DNA of 64,000 bases, from assembly GCF_022557175.1 (NCBI RefSeq), contig NZ_CP092915.1:1922001-1986000 (forward strand). The letters run 5' to 3'. Position numbers and translations under genes: made by a program. Positions within the stretch are counted from its first letter, which is position 1; every line of letters begins with the position of its first letter. Below the pieces are notes generated by a model, which was given only the letters and a program-made list of their open reading frames with translations, searched no databases and was not told where the DNA came from. The stretch is from Mycolicibacterium sp. YH-1. Its GTDB lineage: Bacteria; Actinomycetota; Actinomycetes; Mycobacteriales; Mycobacteriaceae. This document shows positions 1 to 8,738 of this stretch, piece by piece.

Positions 1-150
1 CGTCGCGGACTTGCCCGCGCCGGACTCACCGACCAGCGCGACCACCTCACGGGGCCCCACCTCGAAGGACATACCGCGCACCGCGGACACGTCCTCGGCG
101 TCGGTCGGGAAGGTGACGGTCAGGTCGGTGACCCGCAGAAGGTCGCTCAC
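1..150 (-). CDS. oppD: Oligopeptide ABC transporter ATPase OppD, N-terminal fragment
   Basis: Only the first 50 codons are in the window; the gene runs off the left edge. The reading frame starts with GTG at 150 and overlaps the oppC stop by four bases (GTGA). The visible part has the first beta strands of an ABC ATPase and a complete Walker A motif (GESGAGKS). It would energise import of oligopeptides through OppB and OppC. In M. tuberculosis the same order is Rv1283c-Rv1282c-Rv1281c, with the binding protein Rv1280c beyond. Assignment rests on the motif and the gene order. Confidence 0.9.
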   Translation of the reverse strand, partial: MSDLLRVTDLTVTFPTDAEDVSAVRGMSFEVGPREVVALVGESGAGKSAT

Positions 151-1106
151 CGTGTGCTCCGCTCGCGCCGTCTGCGCTTGGCGCGGGCGCTCAGGGGCGG
201 TGTGGCACTCGGATCGATGGCATCGCGCAGACCGTCACCGATGACGTTGGCGCACAGCACGATCAGCACCAGCACGCCCGCCGGGAACAGGAAAACCCAT
301 GGGAACGTGGTCACTGACGGTGTGCCCGCGGCGATCAGGGTGCCCAGCGACACGTCGGGCGGCTGAATGCCGAAGCCCAGGAAGCTGAGCCCGGTCTCGG
401 CCAGGATCGCCACACCGACGTTCAGCGCCGTGTCGATGATGAGGATCGACGCGACGTTGGGCAGCACGTGGCGCACGATGATGCGCCGGTTGGGGACACC
501 CATGTACCTTGCGGCCGTGATGAACTCGCGTTCACGCAGGCTCATCGTCAGGCCGCGCACGATGCGGGAGCTGATCATCCAGCTGAACCCCGCCAGCAGC
601 AGGATGAGCCAGATGATGGTGCCGGACTCTCGGGTTCGCGGTGTGACGATCGCGATCAGGATGAAACTCGGAATCACCAGCAGCAGGTCCACCAGCCACA
701 TCAGCGCTCGGTCGCGAACGCCGCCGAAGTACCCGGCGACCGCGCCGACGGTCGCGGCGATGAGTGTCGAGATGAACGCCACGCAGATGCCGATCAGCAG
801 CGACTTCTGCATACCCCGCAGTGTTTGCGCGAGCAGGTCCTGACCGAGCGAGTTGGTGCCGAACCAGTGGCTGGTGCTCGGTGGCTGTTGCAACGAGTAG
901 TAGTCGAGATCGGTGTAGCTCCATGGCAGCAGCGGTGGCAACGCGTAGCAGCCGACGAACAGGGCCACCAGCACGACCAGGGCCCCCACCGCGAGCTTGT
1001 TGCGCCGGAACCGCCGCAGCGTCAGCGTTCGGCGCGACGCGAACGTGGCCGCGTCGACCCCGGACTGTGCGGTCGACGACGACTCGGTGGTCACCGGTTC
1101 GGTCAT
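147..1106 (-). CDS. oppC: Oligopeptide ABC transporter permease OppC
   Basis: A 319-residue inner membrane permease of the DppC/OppC family (Rv1282c-like). The N-terminus is a cytoplasmic tail, followed near residue 40 by the first membrane helix ([11 protein letters not shown]), then a periplasmic loop and a cluster of five helices. The EAA cytoplasmic loop that contacts the ATPase is visible ([10 protein letters not shown], followed by RHVLPNV). The ATG at 1106 overlaps the oppB stop as ATGA, so translation is coupled. The frame stays open well upstream, but the coupled ATG followed by MTEPV is the sensible start. Confidence 0.93.
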   Translation of the reverse strand: MTEPVTTESSSTAQSGVDAATFASRRTLTLRRFRRNKLAVGALVVLVALFVGCYALPPLLPWSYTDLDYYSLQQPPSTSHWFGTNSLGQDLLAQTLRGMQKSLLIGICVAFISTLIAATVGAVAGYFGGVRDRALMWLVDLLLVIPSFILIAIVTPRTRESGTIIWLILLLAGFSWMISSRIVRGLTMSLREREFITAARYMGVPNRRIIVRHVLPNVASILIIDTALNVGVAILAETGLSFLGFGIQPPDVSLGTLIAAGTPSVTTFPWVFLFPAGVLVLIVLCANVIGDGLRDAIDPSATPPLSARAKRRRRERSTR

Positions 1107-2080
1107 GTCACCCTCACCCTCGGGTCGAGCGCGGCGTAGATGACATCGGACAGCAGCCCGGCAAGCAACACGGTGGCGCCGGTGAAGATGGTGATGGCGG
1201 CGACGATGTTGATGTCCTGGGTGGCGATGCCCTGAACTATCCACTCGCCCATGCCGTGCCAGGCGAAGATCTTCTCGACGAACACCGCGCCGGTGACCAG
1301 ACCGCCGATGCCGTAGGCGAATAGCGTCGCCATGGGGATCAGCGCCGTACGCAGGCCGTGTTTGAACAATGCCTGCCTGCGCGTCAGGCCCTTGGCGCGG
1401 GCCGTGCGAATGAAGTCCTGGCCCAGGACATCGAGCATCGCGTTGCGCTGGTAACGGCTGAATCCGGCGATCGAGAACAGCGCCAGCGTGAATGTGGGCA
1501 GGACCAGGTGTTGCAGGCGGTCCACCAGTTGGGCGCCCACACCGCCGGTCAGGTTGGTCGACGTCTCGCCGGTGTACTCGAAGACGTTGAATCCCAGTAT
1601 CGAGTTGACCCGCAGCGCGCCGAGGATCAACAGGTTGGCGACGACGAACGTCGGCGCGCTGATCAACAGCAGTGACAGCGCGGTGATGACGCGGTCCGAT
1701 ATCCGGTACTGGCGCACAGCCCCCCACGCGCCGACGACCACGCCAATGAGCGTGCCCAGCACCGAGCCGATGAACACCAGCCGCAGGCTCACACCGATGC
1801 GCCGCCACAGCTCGTCGGCCACCGGCTGGCCCGCGACGGTGGTGCCGAAGTCGCCGCGCACCGCGCCCGACGCCCAGTTCGCGTATCGCAGGGGTATCGG
1901 CTTGTCGAGGTCGAGTTCGGCGGACTTGGCATCGATCACGGCCTGCGGCGGCCGGGGGTTGCGTTGCAAGAGGTTGTCGAGTGGTTCGAACGTCAATGAG
2001 GCGAGGCTGAACGTCAGAAACGACGCCAGCGCCAGCAGCACCACGTAGTTGAGGAAGCGACGAGCCAGGAACCGCGTCAC
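1103..2080 (-). CDS. oppB: Oligopeptide ABC transporter permease OppB
   Basis: A 325-residue DppB/OppB-type permease, first gene visible in the operon. It begins with the typical RFLARRFLNYVVLL helix, followed by the large periplasmic segment and the conserved inner-membrane core; the EAA loop reads DFIRTARAKGL. The GTG at 2080 is chosen because the family normally starts a few residues before the first helix. An in-frame start further out at 2206 would add a basic tail of about 42 residues with no family counterpart. It forms the channel together with OppC. Confidence 0.92.
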   Translation of the reverse strand: MTRFLARRFLNYVVLLALASFLTFSLASLTFEPLDNLLQRNPRPPQAVIDAKSAELDLDKPIPLRYANWASGAVRGDFGTTVAGQPVADELWRRIGVSLRLVFIGSVLGTLIGVVVGAWGAVRQYRISDRVITALSLLLISAPTFVVANLLILGALRVNSILGFNVFEYTGETSTNLTGGVGAQLVDRLQHLVLPTFTLALFSIAGFSRYQRNAMLDVLGQDFIRTARAKGLTRRQALFKHGLRTALIPMATLFAYGIGGLVTGAVFVEKIFAWHGMGEWIVQGIATQDINIVAAITIFTGATVLLAGLLSDVIYAALDPRVRVT

Positions 2081-2282
2081 GTCGCGCTCACAGGTAGCCG
2101 CATGGGCACAGGGTAGGAGATCGAGGCCCCGACGGTCGGCAGCGGACGCTTTGGCGCGGCGCCTGGGTCTGCCGCCGGGTTCGGATGTGGGGATTGTTCG
2201 CAGCATGCGGGCAGCGGTGTCACAGCGTCGGCGCGTTCACTCGAGGTCACGACGCTGCATCACGAGAGACGGAGGTATCGAG

Positions 2283-2531
2283 ATGACTAGCCATAGAACC
2301 GTGAAATTGTTCGCCGCGCTCATCGGCGGCAGCGCTGTGCTGACGATGGGCGCACTCAACACCACGATCCTGGCGCAGCATGACACCTATGACCTGGCCA
2401 AGGGCACCACGATGAGCACGGGTGCGACCAGTACCGAGACCACGCCGCCGACGGTTCCGGCGGTGGCGCAGGCCGTGCCGGGGATCAAGGGTCCGGCTCC
2501 GCTGCCCTCGGAGCAGCAGGCCGCCAAGTAA
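2283..2531 (+). CDS. Small exported mycobacterial protein (GPAPLP motif), copy 1
   Basis: 82 residues, function unknown. It has a short basic N-terminus (TSHRTVK), a hydrophobic segment of about 20 residues that looks like a signal peptide or membrane anchor, a Thr/Pro-rich middle, and a C-terminus containing KGPAPLPSEQQ. A good ribosome binding site (gacggagg) lies just before the ATG. The next gene is a paralog with the same layout and GPAPLP box, so this is a tandem duplication. Both precede a two-component system. Similar short GPAPLP-tailed proteins occur in mycobacteria, but I know of no assigned role. Confidence 0.75.
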   Translation: MTSHRTVKLFAALIGGSAVLTMGALNTTILAQHDTYDLAKGTTMSTGATSTETTPPTVPAVAQAVPGIKGPAPLPSEQQAAK

Positions 2532-2687
2532 CGCCGAATCACGCCGGTTCGCCCTCCATCGGGCGGCATCGATCTCTCGACCGGGTGTTTACCGATCTCC
2601 ACATCGGCTACCCGAGGCGCAGAGGGGTTCGAGATGGGTCCCCTCTGCAGGTACGCAGTCGATGAGATCGAAGTGGAGTGATCGCAC

Positions 2688-2948
2688 GTGAAGACCACGA
2701 AGGTGAAGCTCGTGACCGCCACGGCGGGCGCCGGGGCCCTGCTCGCCATGGGCGGACTGACCATTGCGACGAGTGCGGCTGAACCCGAGCCAGCGCCCCC
2801 GGGCCCCGTGACTCCCACCGAGATAACCACTGGTGAGACGACCATCGATCAGACGGTGCCGGCCACGACGCCGACGACGTCGTCGGTCGCGCCCGAGATT
2901 GTGGGTCCGGCCCCGCTGCCGCCGGGACAGTCGGAGGCGGCCAGCTAG
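2688..2948 (+). CDS. Small exported mycobacterial protein (GPAPLP motif), copy 2
   Basis: 86 residues with a GTG start, paralog of the preceding gene. Lysines at positions 2, 5 and 7 are followed by a hydrophobic Ala/Gly-rich stretch ending near a plausible signal-peptidase site (TSAAEPEP). Then comes a Pro/Thr-rich region and the shared VGPAPLPPGQ tail. The two copies differ in most positions outside the hydrophobic segment and the tail box, so the duplication is old or the middle is unconstrained. Likely secreted or envelope-associated; function unknown. Confidence 0.75.
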   Translation: MKTTKVKLVTATAGAGALLAMGGLTIATSAAEPEPAPPGPVTPTEITTGETTIDQTVPATTPTTSSVAPEIVGPAPLPPGQSEAAS

Positions 2949-3046
2949 CCCTGGTCATCGATCGCGCCTTCTCGGTACGGGTTTCACAGCCCACACATAG
3001 ACTCGGCACAGGTTGAGCCCATGGCCTGGGCGAAGAATGAGAAACC

Positions 3047-3796
3047 ATGACCAACGGCGCCGGCAGCGAGAATGACCCCGCACGCGTCGTCATGCGCCGG
3101 GCCGACGGGAGCCCCATCAACGTCCTGGTGGTCGATGACGAGCCAGTGCTCGCCGAACTGGTCTCGATGGCATTGCGCTACGAGGGTTGGGAGATCGCGA
3201 CGGCGGGTGACGGAGCGAGCGCCATAGCGCTGGCCCGGGAGAACCCGCCCGATGTCGTGGTGCTCGACGTGATGCTGCCCGATATGAGTGGCCTGGACGT
3301 GCTGCGTGAACTGCGTCAGCAGATCCCCGGCCTCCCGCTGCTGCTGCTGACCGCCAAGGACTCGGTGGAGGACCGCATCGCCGGCTTGACCGCCGGTGGT
3401 GACGACTACGTGACCAAGCCGTTCAGCCTCGAGGAGGTCGTGCTGCGGCTGCGTGCACTGCTGCGACGCACCGGGGTCGCCAACGAGTCGAGCGACGCCC
3501 AACTCGTCGTCGGCGATCTGGTCCTCGACGAGGACAGTCACGAGGTGACGCGGGGCGGTGAGCCGATCACGTTGACCGCGACCGAGTTCGAGCTGCTGCG
3601 CTTCATGATGCGCAACGCCAAGCGGGTGTTGAGCAAGGCTCAGATCCTGGATCGCGTGTGGAGCTATGACTTCGGTGGCAGGTCCAACATCGTCGAGCTG
3701 TACGTGAGCTATCTCCGCAAGAAGATCGACAGCGGCCGCGAGCCGATGATTCACACACTGCGGGGGGCCGGGTATGTCCTCAAGCCCGCTCGCTGA
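3047..3796 (+). CDS. OmpR/PhoB-family response regulator
   Basis: 249 residues: receiver domain (about 25-140) plus winged-helix DNA-binding domain (about 155-248). The phosphorylation site is Asp74 in VVVLDVMLPD. The acidic pocket (VVDDEP), the Thr switch (LLLTAKD) and the Lys of VTKPFS are present. The DNA-binding domain has TATEFELLRFM and the recognition-helix region SNIVELYVSYLRKK. It closely resembles mycobacterial TrcR/TcrX-type regulators. Its stop lies inside the start of the kinase gene (23-bp overlap), so the pair is translationally coupled. Downstream glycosyltransferase genes on the same strand are plausible targets. Confidence 0.93.
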   Translation: MTNGAGSENDPARVVMRRADGSPINVLVVDDEPVLAELVSMALRYEGWEIATAGDGASAIALARENPPDVVVLDVMLPDMSGLDVLRELRQQIPGLPLLLLTAKDSVEDRIAGLTAGGDDYVTKPFSLEEVVLRLRALLRRTGVANESSDAQLVVGDLVLDEDSHEVTRGGEPITLTATEFELLRFMMRNAKRVLSKAQILDRVWSYDFGGRSNIVELYVSYLRKKIDSGREPMIHTLRGAGYVLKPAR

Positions 3797-5456
3797 GGCA
3801 CGCGGCGACCGAGCCGGCGAGGGATCGCGAACCCGGTTTCTCTCGCCGCGCACCTGGTCGCTGCGTGTGCGGCTGCTGGTCACCCAGGTCGTGCTGTTGG
3901 CGACGGTCTGTGCGGCCATCGGCATCGCGACCGAGTTCGCGTTGCAGCGCTTCCTGATGCACCAACTCGACGAGCAGCTGCTGGAGGCCGGCCGACGCTC
4001 GGCGGCGATCTACGACATGCCGCCCTTCCCGTTTCCGCCGGGGCCGCCTTTCCCGCTCCCGCCGGGGGCTGACGGCGAACCCCGGCACTCGGGACCGTCC
4101 GGCCCGCGGGTGGTGATCATGCCGATGCGCCCAGACGTCACGATCCCGTTGCGTGAGCGCTTCGACCCGGAGACGGGTCCCGGCCCCGGATTCCTGAACG
4201 CGCCGGGTCAGGCTGCCCGGACCGTCGGCGCGGTCATCTCGCCCGACGGATCGGTGGACGCCGGTGTGATCACCGCCGACGGCAGCCGCTCGGAGATCAG
4301 CGCCGCGGCCGCCGCCCAACTCGCGACGGTGGCACCCGACCGCAGACCGGAGACCATCGACCTCGATGGGCTCGGTCGCTACCGGGTCATCGGGCTGCAC
4401 TCGCACCACGGCGGACAGACAATCGTGACGGGACTGCCGACCGCCGTCGTCGATGACACGCTGCTGTGGGTGCTCGGCATGTTCTGTGTCGTCGCTGCGA
4501 TCGCCCTGCTCGCCGCGACTGTCGCGGGGATGCTGGTCATCCGGCGCCAACTCGCCCCGCTGTCGCGGGTTTCCGCGGCGGCACGTGAGGTCGCCGACCT
4601 CGAACTGGACCGCGGGGAGGTGCGGCTGCCGACACCGATCGTGCGGGTCGACCCGGCGGGCGCGCACACCGAGGTGGGGCAGCTCGGCTCGGCGTTGAAC
4701 CGGATGCTCGACCGCATCGCCGGCGCACTGTCTGCGCGGCACGCCAGCGAGACCCGGATCCGGCAGTTCGTCGCCGACGCCAGCCACGAACTGCGCACCC
4801 CGCTGGCGGCGATCCGCGGCTACACCGAACTCGCGCAACGCAAGCGCGACCAGCTGCCCGAGGACGTCGCCCACGCGATGAGCCGCGTCGAGTCCGAGAC
4901 GCAGCGGATGACGCAGCTTGTCGAGGACATGCTGCTGCTGGCGCGGCTCGACGCCGGCAGGCCCCTGGAACGCGAGACAGTCGACCTGTCGCGACTGGTG
5001 GTGGACACCGTCAGCGACGCCCACATCGCCGGGCCCGACCACGCCTGGTCGCTCGACCTTCCCGAGGAGCCCGTCGTGGTGACCGGCGACGAGGCGCGGC
5101 TGCACCAGATACTGGGCAACCTGCTCGCCAACGCCAGGACACACACGCCCGCCGGAACGACCGTGACGACGTCACTGGCCACAACCGCCGACGGAGCGGT
5201 GCTGAGGGTCGCCGACGATGGCCCGGGAATCCCAGCGACACTGCGGCCGGAGGTCTTCGAGCGGTTCGCGCGTGGGGACTCATCGAGGTCGCGGCGCGAC
5301 GGCAGCACAGGTCTCGGCCTGGCCATCGTCGCCGCCGTGGTGAAGGCACATGACGGCACCATCGACGTGACGAGTGAGCCGGGCAGTACGGAGTTCGTGG
5401 TGTACCTGCCCGACGGTTCACAGCGCAACCACAGCGCGAACAAATCTGGTGCCTAG
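3774..5456 (+). CDS. Sensor histidine kinase
   Basis: A 560-residue membrane sensor kinase. One helix near residues 33-55 and another near 227-255 flank an extracytoplasmic sensor of about 170 residues. This sensor starts with a strongly proline-rich stretch (PFPFPPGPPFPLPPG) and may face the cell wall. Then follow a HAMP linker, the dimerisation domain with the phospho-accepting His338 (DASHELRTP), and an ATPase domain with N box (GNLLANARTHTP), G1 (DDGPGIP) and G2 (TGLGLAIV). The start is the ATG at 3774, overlapping the regulator; downstream starts are possible. Cognate partner of the preceding regulator. Confidence 0.92.
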   Translation: MSSSPLAEARGDRAGEGSRTRFLSPRTWSLRVRLLVTQVVLLATVCAAIGIATEFALQRFLMHQLDEQLLEAGRRSAAIYDMPPFPFPPGPPFPLPPGADGEPRHSGPSGPRVVIMPMRPDVTIPLRERFDPETGPGPGFLNAPGQAARTVGAVISPDGSVDAGVITADGSRSEISAAAAAQLATVAPDRRPETIDLDGLGRYRVIGLHSHHGGQTIVTGLPTAVVDDTLLWVLGMFCVVAAIALLAATVAGMLVIRRQLAPLSRVSAAAREVADLELDRGEVRLPTPIVRVDPAGAHTEVGQLGSALNRMLDRIAGALSARHASETRIRQFVADASHELRTPLAAIRGYTELAQRKRDQLPEDVAHAMSRVESETQRMTQLVEDMLLLARLDAGRPLERETVDLSRLVVDTVSDAHIAGPDHAWSLDLPEEPVVVTGDEARLHQILGNLLANARTHTPAGTTVTTSLATTADGAVLRVADDGPGIPATLRPEVFERFARGDSSRSRRDGSTGLGLAIVAAVVKAHDGTIDVTSEPGSTEFVVYLPDGSQRNHSANKSGA

Positions 5457-5479
5457 CCACCTACCGCACACTCGAACGG

Positions 5480-7411
5480 GTGACTGCCGTACTCCCGCGC
5501 GCGCCGATGCTCCCGAGCGACAAGGGATCCAGTGGCCCGTCGCGCTCGGTTGTCGCGCACCGCATCGGATTCTGGCTTCTGCTGACTAGCACCGCTGTGC
5601 TCTACCTGTGGAACCTGTCGGCAAGCGGCTGGGGGAATGCGTTCTACTCCGCCGCGGCGCAGGCGGGCGGCTCTGACTGGACCGCGATGCTGTTCGGCTC
5701 CAGCGATGCGGGCAACGCCATCACCGTGGACAAGGCTCCCGCCGCGCTCTGGTTGATGGACGTCTCCGTGCGGCTGTTCGGACTGAACTCGTGGAGCGTG
5801 CTGGCCCCGCAGGCGGTGGCGGGCGTCGCCGCTGTCGCGGTGCTCTACGCCGCGGTCCGTCGTGCCGCTGGACCGAATGCGGCACTGCTGGCGGGTGTGG
5901 TGTTCGCGTTCACGCCCGTTGCGGCGCTGATGTTCCGGTTCAACAACCCCGATGCGCTGCTGGTGCTACTGCTCGTCGCCGGCGCGTACTGCGTGCAGCG
6001 CGCGTGTGAGCCCGACGCCAGCCGCTGGTGGATGATCGGCGCGGGTGTTGCGGTGGGTTTTGGGTTCCTTGCCAAGATGCTGCAGGCCTTCCTCGTTTTG
6101 CCGGCCTTTGCCGCGGCATATCTGATCGCCGCCTCCGCGCCGCTGCGCGTCCGACTGAGACGGCTGGCTGCCGCGACGGCAGCACTGGTCGTGTCGGGGG
6201 GCTGGTATCTGCTGCTCGTCGAACTCTGGCCCGCGTCGTCGCGGCCCTATATCGGCGGCTCGCAGCAGAACAGCATTCTCGAACTCGCGCTGGGCTACAA
6301 CGGTTTCGGGCGCATCACCGGTAACGAGACCGGTGGCCTGGGCAATCTCAACTTCGACGTCGGCTGGGCCCGCCTGTTCGGCAGCGGTATGGGCGCCTAC
6401 ATCGCCTGGCTGCTGCCTGCGGCGTTGGTGTGCCTGGTCGCGGGACTTCTCCTGACCAGGCGTGAGCCCCGCACCGACCCGGCACGCGCCGGCCTTGTGC
6501 TGTGGGGTGGCTGGCTGGTGGTCACGGCCCTGGTGTTCAGTTTCGCCAACGGGATCGTGCACGACTACTACACCGTCGCACTCGCACCGGCCATCGGCGC
6601 GGTGCTTGGGATCGGCGCAACGATGCTGTGGCGCAACCGATCCGACGTACGGGCGGCCATGGTCATGGCGGCGACGATCGCGGGTACCGCCATTCTGGCG
6701 GCAGTCCTGCTCGCGCGCCACGACGACTGGCTGCCGTGGTTCCGTGGGGTCATCGCCGCCGGGGGAGTTCTCGCGGCGGTTCTGCTGCTGGTGATCGGTC
6801 GGCTACCTCGCCGGGCCGCGACGGCGGTGGGTGCGCTTGCGGTGCTCGTGTGCCTGGCGGGACCTGCGACGTACGCGGTGGTGACCGCCGCGACCCCGCA
6901 TACCGGCGCGATACCTTCGGTCGGACCGGCCCGCAGCCTCGGTCACTTCGGTGGCCCCGGCGGCCCCCGCGGGATCGGTGGACCTGGTGGGCTTGGTGGA
7001 CCTGGTGGCGGCAAGGGCGGCGGGCTGCTCGCCTCACCCACCCCGGGTGTCGGACTGACGGCACTGCTGGCCGCCGACGCCGATCAGTACCGCTGGACGG
7101 CGGCCGTTGTGGGGTCGAACAATGCGGCCGGCTATCAGCTGGCCGCAGGCGCACCCGTGATGGCGGTGGGTGGCTTCAACGGCACCGACCCCGCGCCGAC
7201 GCTGGCGGAGTTCCAGCGCTACATCAGCGAGGGCGACGTTCACTACTTCGTGCGCAGCGCGATGATGGGCGCCTTCGGCGGCCACACCGCCAGCGGCAGT
7301 CGCGAGGCTGCCGATATCGCCAAGTGGGTGCAGTCCCACTACGCCCCAATGACCCTCGATGGGGTCATCGTCTACGACCTCACCGCGGCACCGGTGGTCC
7401 GCGCACCGTGA
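5480..7411 (+). CDS. GT39-family membrane glycosyltransferase, YkcB-like (copy 1)
   Basis: 643 residues, polytopic. It resembles the protein mannosyltransferase/ArnT class, which uses polyprenyl-phosphate sugars and acts on the outer face of the membrane. The first extracytoplasmic loop carries the conserved DAGNAITVDKAPAALW region. The C-terminal extracytoplasmic domain (about 520-640: YRWTAAVVGSNNAAGYQL, then VGGFNGTDPAPTLAEFQRY) is typical of YkcB-like proteins. A Gly-Pro-rich linker (about residues 490-515) precedes it. GTG start 23 bp after the kinase gene. The next gene should supply the lipid-linked sugar. Acceptor unknown. Confidence 0.88.
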   Translation: MTAVLPRAPMLPSDKGSSGPSRSVVAHRIGFWLLLTSTAVLYLWNLSASGWGNAFYSAAAQAGGSDWTAMLFGSSDAGNAITVDKAPAALWLMDVSVRLFGLNSWSVLAPQAVAGVAAVAVLYAAVRRAAGPNAALLAGVVFAFTPVAALMFRFNNPDALLVLLLVAGAYCVQRACEPDASRWWMIGAGVAVGFGFLAKMLQAFLVLPAFAAAYLIAASAPLRVRLRRLAAATAALVVSGGWYLLLVELWPASSRPYIGGSQQNSILELALGYNGFGRITGNETGGLGNLNFDVGWARLFGSGMGAYIAWLLPAALVCLVAGLLLTRREPRTDPARAGLVLWGGWLVVTALVFSFANGIVHDYYTVALAPAIGAVLGIGATMLWRNRSDVRAAMVMAATIAGTAILAAVLLARHDDWLPWFRGVIAAGGVLAAVLLLVIGRLPRRAATAVGALAVLVCLAGPATYAVVTAATPHTGAIPSVGPARSLGHFGGPGGPRGIGGPGGLGGPGGGKGGGLLASPTPGVGLTALLAADADQYRWTAAVVGSNNAAGYQLAAGAPVMAVGGFNGTDPAPTLAEFQRYISEGDVHYFVRSAMMGAFGGHTASGSREAADIAKWVQSHYAPMTLDGVIVYDLTAAPVVRAP

Positions 7412-7473
7412 CTCATAGCCGACGCATAGCTCAGTCCAACCGCCTCCACAACGCGCGGTTCGACGATGAGGTC

Positions 7474-8721
7474 ATGACGGACATCGACCTCGCAGACGAC
7501 CTCGATCAGCTGCCACGCTTCGGGCTTCGGCCCAACGCGGCACTGCAAGCCACCGCGAACGGCGTGCCCGTGCTCGACGTCGTCATCCCGGTCTACAACG
7601 AGCAGGTCGCGCTCGCCGACTCCGTGCGCCGGCTGCACCGCAACCTGACCGACACCTTTCCATACACGGTGCGCATCACCATCGCCGACAACGCCAGCAC
7701 CGATGAAACGCCGCGCATCGCAGCCGAACTCGCCGAGGAGCTCGCCGCTGTCCGGGTGGTACGCATCGAGCAGAAGGGCCGCGGCCTGGCACTGCACGAG
7801 GTGTGGTCGCAGTCGGACGCGGCGGTGCTCGCCTACATGGACGTTGACCTGTCCACCGATCTCGCCGCACTCGCGCCGCTTGTCGCACCTCTGATATCCG
7901 GCCACTCCGACCTCGCCATCGGAACACGACTGGGCCGCGGTTCGAGGGTGGTCCGCGGCGCCAAGCGCGAGATCATCTCGCGCTGTTACAACCTGATATT
8001 GCGCTCGACGCTGGCGGCGCGGTTCTCCGACGCCCAGTGCGGTTTCAAGGCCATCCGTGCCGATGTCGCACGCCAACTCCTGCCGCACGTGTCCGACACC
8101 GGGTGGTTCTTCGACACCGAACTCCTGGTGCTCGCCGAGCGCAGTGGGCTGCGCATCCATGAGGTGCCGGTCGACTGGGTCGACGATCCCGACAGCCGCG
8201 TGGACATCGTCAGCACCGCCGTCGCCGACCTCAAGGGAGTGGGGCGGTTGGTGCGAGGTTTCGCCAATGGATCCATACCGGTCAATACCATTGCCGCGCA
8301 GCTGGGTCCGTCCCGGGCGGCCCCGCGCGCACTGCTGCGGCAGGTGGTCCGATTCGGTGTCGTCGGCATCGCGTCGACGGTCGCCTACCTGCTGTTGTTC
8401 CTCGTCCTGCACGGCTCGATCGGAGCCCAGGCCGCGAACCTGGTGGCCCTGCTCGTCACCGCGGTGGGCAACACGGCCGCCAACCGGCGGTTCACCTTCG
8501 GTGTCGGCGGCAACGCCGCACGCCACCACTTCGAGGGCCTGATCGTCTTCGGTATCGCCCTGGCGATCACCAGTGGCACGCTGGCTGGTCTCCACGCGTC
8601 CGTCGACCAACCACAGCGCTGGCTCGAACTCACGGTGCTCGTGGCGGCCAATCTGATTGCCACCGCTGTTCGTTTCGTTCTATTGCGGGGCTGGGTGTTT
8701 CACCCCCGCCGTTCCCGCTGA
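7474..8721 (+). CDS. Polyprenyl-phosphate glycosyltransferase (GT2) fused to GtrA-like membrane domain
   Basis: 415 residues. Residues about 33-270 form a GT-A fold of the dolichyl-phosphate mannose synthase type: VIPVYNE, ADNASTDET, the metal-binding YMDVDLSTD, and QCGFKAIR. Residues about 285-415 hold four hydrophobic helices of the GtrA family (FGVVGIASTVAYLLLF and the NRRFTF signature). Predicted role: load a sugar onto polyprenyl phosphate and help present it across the membrane for the flanking GT39 enzymes. This is the arrangement of the YkcC/YkcB pair. An alternative GTG at 7408, overlapping the previous stop as GTGA, would add 22 residues. Confidence 0.88.
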   Translation: MTDIDLADDLDQLPRFGLRPNAALQATANGVPVLDVVIPVYNEQVALADSVRRLHRNLTDTFPYTVRITIADNASTDETPRIAAELAEELAAVRVVRIEQKGRGLALHEVWSQSDAAVLAYMDVDLSTDLAALAPLVAPLISGHSDLAIGTRLGRGSRVVRGAKREIISRCYNLILRSTLAARFSDAQCGFKAIRADVARQLLPHVSDTGWFFDTELLVLAERSGLRIHEVPVDWVDDPDSRVDIVSTAVADLKGVGRLVRGFANGSIPVNTIAAQLGPSRAAPRALLRQVVRFGVVGIASTVAYLLLFLVLHGSIGAQAANLVALLVTAVGNTAANRRFTFGVGGNAARHHFEGLIVFGIALAITSGTLAGLHASVDQPQRWLELTVLVAANLIATAVRFVLLRGWVFHPRRSR

Positions 8722-8738
8722 CCTGAGAGACAGAGTTC

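Noticed and set aside
6946..7026. Gly-Pro-rich run considered as a PE/PPE or collagen-like domain
   Set aside because: It is a short linker within a membrane glycosyltransferase with conserved domains on both sides.
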